Shown here: positions 11,011-15,928 of the stretch, piece after piece | Numbering within the stretch: position 1 is the first letter of the stretch | How the letters are laid out: the number at the start of each line of letters is the position of its first letter | Assembly (NCBI GenBank): GCA_003049485.1 | Contig: PYST01000500.1 | Span: forward strand, 5,790-21,717 | DNA: 15,928 nt | Source of the DNA: Ophioceras dolichostomum | Taxonomy: Eukaryota; Ascomycota; Sordariomycetes; Magnaporthales; Ophioceraceae | Direction: 5' to 3' | Position numbers and translations under genes: made by a program | The notes under the pieces: generated by a model | The model's input: the letters and a program-made list of their open reading frames with translations, nothing else | The model's database searches: none | What the model was told of the DNA's origin: nothing

Positions 11011-13145
11011 CTGACCAACGGTACAAGGAGAAGGGGGAAATCAGGCGCGGTGATAGGACCGATAGGGGTCATGTTTGGGGGAACATAGAGCCGGGACCAG
11101 GTTGTGGCCTGGCGTTCTGTCCCGATCAGCCGTCGTGCCGCGGTCTTACCTCGCACTTATTCCGGCCCGTGTTTTACTACCTCATCCCCGTATAGGGTTG
11201 TATCGAGGTTTTGACGAAGGCGCTGGCGCTTTATCATCCCCTTAAGTGATAAAGTTGACCACCACTGCACATACGTGCATAAATATCTCTTCCTAGAAGT
11301 TAAACCGAGTCGGCAGTCGAGGTTGTTGGTGAACGTGTCACCCAGAGACTCTTGCCGCCTGACCCGCCCCACAATCACGACAACGAGCCTGCTAGGGATC
11401 ACGAGAGCACGAGTCTTGTCGCAGGGTTACAATCTTGCAGGGCGTGCCTCGAGTCGCAAATGATGTCACCGAGAATCCCGGCGGCATCCCGGATCCGGCA
11501 TGCCGGTATGGCGGAATTTCTGTGATTGAAATGAGAGGGAGGAGTAACAAGAGGACTGTCGCGGTCGGGCCTGCTCGGCGGGTCTTCTAGAGCAACGAAA
11601 CGAGCCTCAAAGACGGCGAGGGAAAGCCGCGACGATGGATGGTACGCGGGAGGGGGAATCGTCGCCGTCGTACACCGTCACCCTGATCAGAAGGAAGGAC
11701 TGGTCGAGACCTGCGAAGAAGGATCGAGAAACGATCGTGGCGAGAGTCAGTAATACCATGAGGATCACAGAGGTGACACGGGAGAGGAGGATGACAAGCA
11801 GCGGGAGCAGGGACGATCGTCGCCACACGAATAATCATAGGCGCTGAGAGCTGTGAGTCAAGACTGTCTGTCTTGCCCTAGAATCATGACTTTGTATATC
11901 GAAAAGAGAATGTTTTGTAGAAGCCACAAGAATACTACTCACGGAGAATGTCTTTCATAGGGAGAACGTAGATACAGCCAGTCAGAATTTCTTGCCCCCT
12001 TCCCCCTCTTGATGAGGAGAATGATGAAGACTCGATCGGTTCCGATAACACGGTGGGTGGAATATGGAATATCATGGAAGCTGCAAGTGCCCGAGAGTAG
12101 TGGAGTAGAGGAGATGAGGGAAGTCATTGGTTTCAGCATTGCAGGCCTCTCCTCCGTAGCGTAGGGCGGTAACAAGCGGTCGTTGATCCGGTCCAGTGGC
12201 CTCATAGAGCAAGGGGAGGCTAGACCGCCTCCGGACCAGACCCAGGGGGTGGCCGACCAACCCCCGGGCAGTTCTCCACATCGTTGTGTGGCGGTTAATT
12301 CATCAACTCTTGGTTGTCCGTCAGACGAACGACTAGAAGGTTCGCCAGGTGCTTGGTCGACGAAACCCATATCAACTGTCCTGGTGTAGGGGTTGGCCCC
12401 AAATTTCCACCACACCGACCGCCGCTTCAGTTTATTGCCAGTGACTCGGCTTTTTCCCGCCAACGGCGGCCGCGGCCAGGTCAGGTCAGTCCAAGGGTCC
12501 CAGGCCGACCCGGCCGCCACGGACAAAATAGGGGGCTCACCTCGGCCCACTCCTACAAGGCTAGCTTTTAAGGGTACGGAGAATGCAATAACTATCGTGA
12601 CTCTAATATGTATCCCACCTTGAAAATCGGCTTCCCTCTATCCGATATGGGCAACTGACCCTGGCCTGGTCACCCCTAAATTATGACTGCAAGGAAAGCA
12701 GTGGACACAGATAGAGGCTTCGGAAGTGCACCTGTTTCTCCTAGCTCTCAATTTCTGGTACCTGACTCACTCCTGAATCTGATCAGAGATGCGGAAAATA
12801 CCTAATTATACGGCCTGATGACTCTGATGCCCGCGGTGTCCTATTCAGTACCTAGCTGGCAACAGACACCTATAATGCTAGTGTGCTGCATCCTTCGGCC
12901 TGTATCTGCGGCAATAAGTTCAAGCCTGTTACTGGGTAGCACCTATATGCCAATCACCCATTCACTACCCATTCAAATCTTCGCTAGTCCCAGAATCCTG
13001 ACAACTTTTGCGTCTTCTGCCTTTCGCAATGATTCGTTTATACCTTCCCTCGCGCGATGGGCACCGTCAATCACCCTCAGATCTCTCACGGTCCCCGCTA
13101 CCAACCCGCCCTATGTCCGCAAGCGCTCAACTACAACCCTATACC
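11011..13145. other. Region without a supported gene
   Basis: The part nearest 11010-11160 may hold the eroded N-terminus of the transporter, but I could not match it. The rest has short frames only. One minus-strand frame (about 11828-11607) begins with a hydrophobic stretch but lacks an ATG there. Another (12550-11939) is 203 codons long but opens with GTG and shows no known motif. Plus-strand sequence at 12818-13112 could contain an upstream exon of the kinase-like gene, but I found no glycine-rich loop in any frame. Confidence 0.45.
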
Positions 13146-14400
13146 ATGACTCTTCTCATGGATATGGCGGAAGACTTGGTAAATCAGGCGCCTGAGAAGA
13201 TGATAAGACTCCCTTTCCCACTCGATATCTCTGAGACTACGAGGAAGAGTGGTGAAGTATGTGTGGTGAAGAGAATACACAAGGTGCACTCCTTCACCTT
13301 TGAGATGATCGTGCGCGAGAGGCGCAAGCTCCAGAAATTGAAGGAATCTATGAGCGATGTACGTTGCAACCACTTTTGTAATTTGGCCCGGCCACATGAC
13401 TTACGATCAGTGCTAACTTTCAACCCGGCGTGAATAATAGGAGGGACGCGGGAAGAGTGGCTGGGAACACTACAACATTGCTCGGCTCATTCGGGATATT
13501 ACTTCGTGTTCGGGGCCGGAACTCCTCTTTACCAAGTACGACGGTTCCCTTGAAGATCTGCTCCGGAGCAGTAGCAGCTCCGACAGAGATGTAAGGTACA
13601 AGCACGAAAAAGCACTACACCGCTCTCCCCCTTGGACCTCCGTTCACAGCGACCTCCAACCCGATACGGCAGTTTTTGATCCTCTTTGGCAGAACATCGC
13701 AAGAGCTTTGAAATTCTGCCACAACGAGGGCGTTTATCATACCGACATCAGAACCGAGAACATCCTTTTCAAGAGGAGGGAGCGGCAGAATGATGGGTCG
13801 GCGGTTGGATCAAACATGATTGAGTTTAAGTTCTTTCTAGCGAACTTTGGCTGGTCGACGCAAGGGGACCCTCAACCGCAGTACAGATTTCCCACACAGT
13901 ATCTGTCGTATCACTACTATTACATCGCACCTGAGGCGGCCTCCGACAACCCGATTCCAGACGCAAAGTGGGACATGTGGTCGTTGGGTGTGACGCTCCT
14001 GCACGCCTTCTACGTGACCTGCCCTGACTGTTGCCGTGGCTGGCTCGGAAAAGATGACCCAAGCTCCTTTATTTTCCTTCTCAAGTCCTTCTCGCACGAC
14101 AGACGTCCGCAGTACGAAGATCCAACCGACCTGCAGGAATTCGAGTGGTGCGGGTACCTCAAACACCAGATCATACGGAGTGGCCGTCGTCTCGAAGCGC
14201 TTGCCAGCACTTGGTTCATCCCCAGGGTCATCGGGCAGCTACTGAGTGCAGACCCAAAGCAGAGACCCAGCGCCCGGACCTTCTTGAAGAATATGAAGTG
14301 GTTCAAGGAAGAGTTCCCGTCATACGCGAAGCTGCCGGATTGGACTTCAAAACTGACGTCCTGGGAAGATCTGTGGACAACCTCGTCAGCAACTGCATGA
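13146..14400 (+). CDS. Protein kinase-like protein, probable pseudokinase (two exons)
   Basis: Exon 1 (13146-13358) joins exon 2 (13441-14400) across an 82-base phase-0 intron with donor GTACGT, a branch site GCTAAC near 13411 and acceptor ATAG. The product is 390 residues. Kinase landmarks from this start: Lys42 in VVKRI (the ATP-anchoring lysine), Glu53 as candidate helix-C glutamate, HTDIRTEN at 171-178 (catalytic Asp173 and Asn178 kept, Arg of HRD replaced by Thr), NFG at 206-208 in place of DFG, APE at 234-236, DMWSLG at 249-254 and the subdomain XI arginine in KQRPSA. No GxGxxG loop precedes Lys42, so the N-lobe is short or an upstream exon is missing. Losing the DFG aspartate usually abolishes magnesium binding, so catalysis is doubtful. 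The ATG at 13146 has A at -3; in-frame ATGs at 13113 and 13008 would give 401 or 436 residues. The kinase fold is firm; activity and start are not. Confidence 0.8.
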
Positions 14401-14949
14401 AGCTTGCCATCTCCACCGACTGAACCTTCTAACGCTCTTCCGCCGGCAGCTGTCCCGAGTAACACGCGACCGCCGACCAGCTCTCCTATAGTTTCATCGA
14501 CAGCGCCGCAAGGGGCACGCCCTCCAAGCCGCTCTTCGGGGCCTCCGCCGACGGTCCCGAGGCCTCTCACAAGGCGCTCTTCGACTTCTTCTTCTTCTTC
14601 GAATGTCACGCGAGAGTCGCAGCCTGTCAGACGCAACTCCAAAGCTCCGTCGGCAACACTAGGAGGCCACCCACGACCTCCCAGTCGCGCTTCGACGGGG
14701 TTGTCGTCTACCTCGCAGGACTCCCACTCTACGTCCGACAAGAACCAAACCCCAGACAAAAACAACAACCACAAGCCCAACAAGAGCAACAACAACAAGG
14801 GCGGATCATTTAATACTGGCACATCGGACAAAACGGCCAAGGTTGGGGGAGGAGACACCAGTCATGGGGGCAACACATCGGCAACGAAACCAGAATCGGC
14901 AGGGGCTACGGTGGAGGGTCAGCAGGGGCGCGCGAAGAGCCGGTCCTAG
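14401..14949 (+). other. In-frame Ser/Pro/Asn-rich continuation after the kinase stop
   Basis: Directly after the TGA at 14398-14400 the same frame stays open for 182 codons to a TAG at 14947-14949. It contains no methionine codon, so it cannot be an independent ATG-started gene. The predicted peptide is disordered: Pro/Ser-rich first, then a serine run near 14583-14600, then an Asn/Lys-rich section (about 14758-14800) and a Gly/Thr-rich end. Such tails are common on fungal kinases. It may be a true C-terminal extension reached by splicing: a 96-base intron from GT at 14385 to CAG at 14480 would remove the TGA and keep frame. Alternatively it is the remains of a tail cut off by a nonsense mutation, or chance open sequence. 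Confidence 0.4.
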
Positions 14950-15928
14950 ACCACCTCCGGCGGCCGGCCAGGCCGCAACCCCATCACAGTCTGGGTAAGA
15001 CATAACCTCCGAGAGAAGGGTCGGGAGGGAAAGGACTGGGAGGCAGATGCCTGTCGTGGAGCGAGAGAGGCGATATGACGGGAGACGGGATGGAAGATGG
15101 AGCTTAGGTAATCTAATATCAAGGGGAAACGCCGGACAATACTAGTAGGTGGGAAAGTAATCGACATGGGAGCGAATCACAGATAGACATTTGCACATAA
15201 TTTGAAGAACCTCAAACATCATCCCCGAAGGCACCACGGTTAGCTCCGACCTCTGCCTGCCTGCCTGCAAGCAGACATCAATCTCCGAGAGTTGATGCCC
15301 ACTGTAGTTCTCTACCTAGATACTAGTGTGATGATGATCGGGGGTATTATGTGTTGAGTTACGTAGATTATAGCCACTCTGTGCTACCCAGGCTCCTATG
15401 TAGGTAGTAACCGATCTACGAGAGCCCAAAATTGGCAATACAGGATGGTGAGGTGTAGTGAAGGATGTATCAAGTGGCCAACGGTGTTTCTGAAAGCAGT
15501 GCTGGCAAGTTGCCACCCCCATGAACTATTTCGGCTCCCGGGGAAGAGTTGGCTCCGCGTGGCGCACACTTCGGACCCAGTGACCACTAACAGAAGCACG
15601 ACCGGACCAACAGAGCCGAAAAAGCCGAGGGCGACGAAGGATTCTGTCTCCGCTTATCACCGGCGCCGAGCCGCCCGTTTTGGTGGCGGTCGGCCATCTC
15701 GTGGTGATCTCCGCCCCAATTCTATGAGTGGTCTCCTTTCTTTTCGGGGTTTCCCCACCCTTTCATGTTGCTTTTTGAGTGTTTCGCTCGTTCTGTTGGG
15801 CTACTTCTGGGGATCTATTTTCGATCAAAATCCCAGGCGCCCAACAGGGCCTGGGGACGGCTGATTAGGAAAAACGGTTGATTAGGAAAAATTCAGCAGT
15901 GACTTAATTTTACTAGCGTTTCACACCA
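14950..15928. other. Right-hand flank without a supported gene
   Basis: Holds a short CTGC tandem (about 15255-15268) and a 139-codon plus-strand frame at 15445-15864 that begins with ATG but shows no family motif. I do not call it a gene. Confidence 0.45.
15858..15891. repeat. 17-bp tandem duplication
   Basis: Two adjacent 17-base units, CGGCTGATTAGGAAAAA (15858-15874) and CGGTTGATTAGGAAAAA (15875-15891), differ by one C/T change. The sequence after it becomes AT-rich. This could be the subterminal repeat of a transposable element extending beyond the window, but no terminal inverted repeat partner is visible here. Confidence 0.6.

Noticed and set aside
11607..11828. A 73-codon minus-strand frame with a hydrophobic N-terminus, considered as a small secreted or membrane protein
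   Set aside because: It has no ATG at its start and no cysteine pattern or domain; the hydrophobic stretch can arise by chance from CT-rich sequence.
11939..12550. A 203-codon minus-strand frame
   Set aside because: It opens with GTG, the first ATG leaves about 140 codons, and there is no signal peptide, domain or splice-extended homology that I recognise.
13591..13672. A candidate intron starting GTAAGG inside kinase exon 2
   Set aside because: Neither nearby acceptor (13649 or 13672) preserves the downstream kinase frame, while the unspliced frame is open throughout.
14010..14858. A 282-codon minus-strand frame opposite the kinase C-lobe and tail
   Set aside because: Its leucine and glutamate runs are the antisense of the Asn/Lys and Ser runs on the plus strand; no known domain, and the plus strand has clear kinase motifs there.
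15445..15864. A 139-codon plus-strand frame with a hydrophobic segment near its end
   Set aside because: Basic, low-information sequence with no family motif; one hydrophobic segment is not enough to call a gene.

Overview
The window looks like nuclear DNA of a filamentous ascomycete (Pezizomycotina, probably a Sordariomycete). Evidence: an intact proteinase K-type secreted subtilase, an AA9 copper monooxygenase (a family of filamentous fungi), short spliceosomal introns with GT-AG ends and CTAAC/CTGAC-like branch sites, CT-rich leaders, and long spacers between genes. There are no operons, ribosome binding sites, CRISPR arrays or RNA genes that I can support. The species is not identifiable from sequence alone.

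Layout: (1) 1-569, a homopolymer-rich contig-like edge and the presumed 3' flank of the protease. (2) 570-1799 (-), a single-exon prepro-subtilase with all catalytic residues, followed upstream by a CT-rich leader with one upstream ORF and a TATA-like element near 2070. (3) About 2100-7679, a 5.5 kb stretch with no recognisable gene. (4) 7680-9150 (-), an AA9 lytic polysaccharide monooxygenase. It only becomes visible after splicing five exons; the joined frame gives a complete 260-residue protein with the copper-binding histidine brace. (5) About 9834-11010 (-), a decayed major facilitator (Dal5/allantoate permease-like) transporter with at least three in-frame stops and repeated frame changes. 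(6) About 11010-13145, no supported gene. (7) 13146-14400 (+), a two-exon protein-kinase-like gene whose DFG motif reads NFG and whose glycine loop is not visible, so probably a pseudokinase. The same frame continues after its TGA for 182 more codons of Ser/Pro/Asn-rich sequence without any methionine. (8) 14950-15928, no supported gene, with a 17-bp tandem duplication near the right edge.

The two intact secreted enzymes (an extracellular serine protease and an oxidative enzyme acting on cellulose or related glucans) fit a saprotrophic or plant-associated life style. The wide spacing, the dead transporter and the degenerate kinase suggest a relaxed, accessory-like genomic neighbourhood. I see no evidence that the genes form a cluster or pathway, and no strong case for a wholly new system. 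The best leads are the pseudokinase with its in-frame tail and the compactly split AA9 gene.
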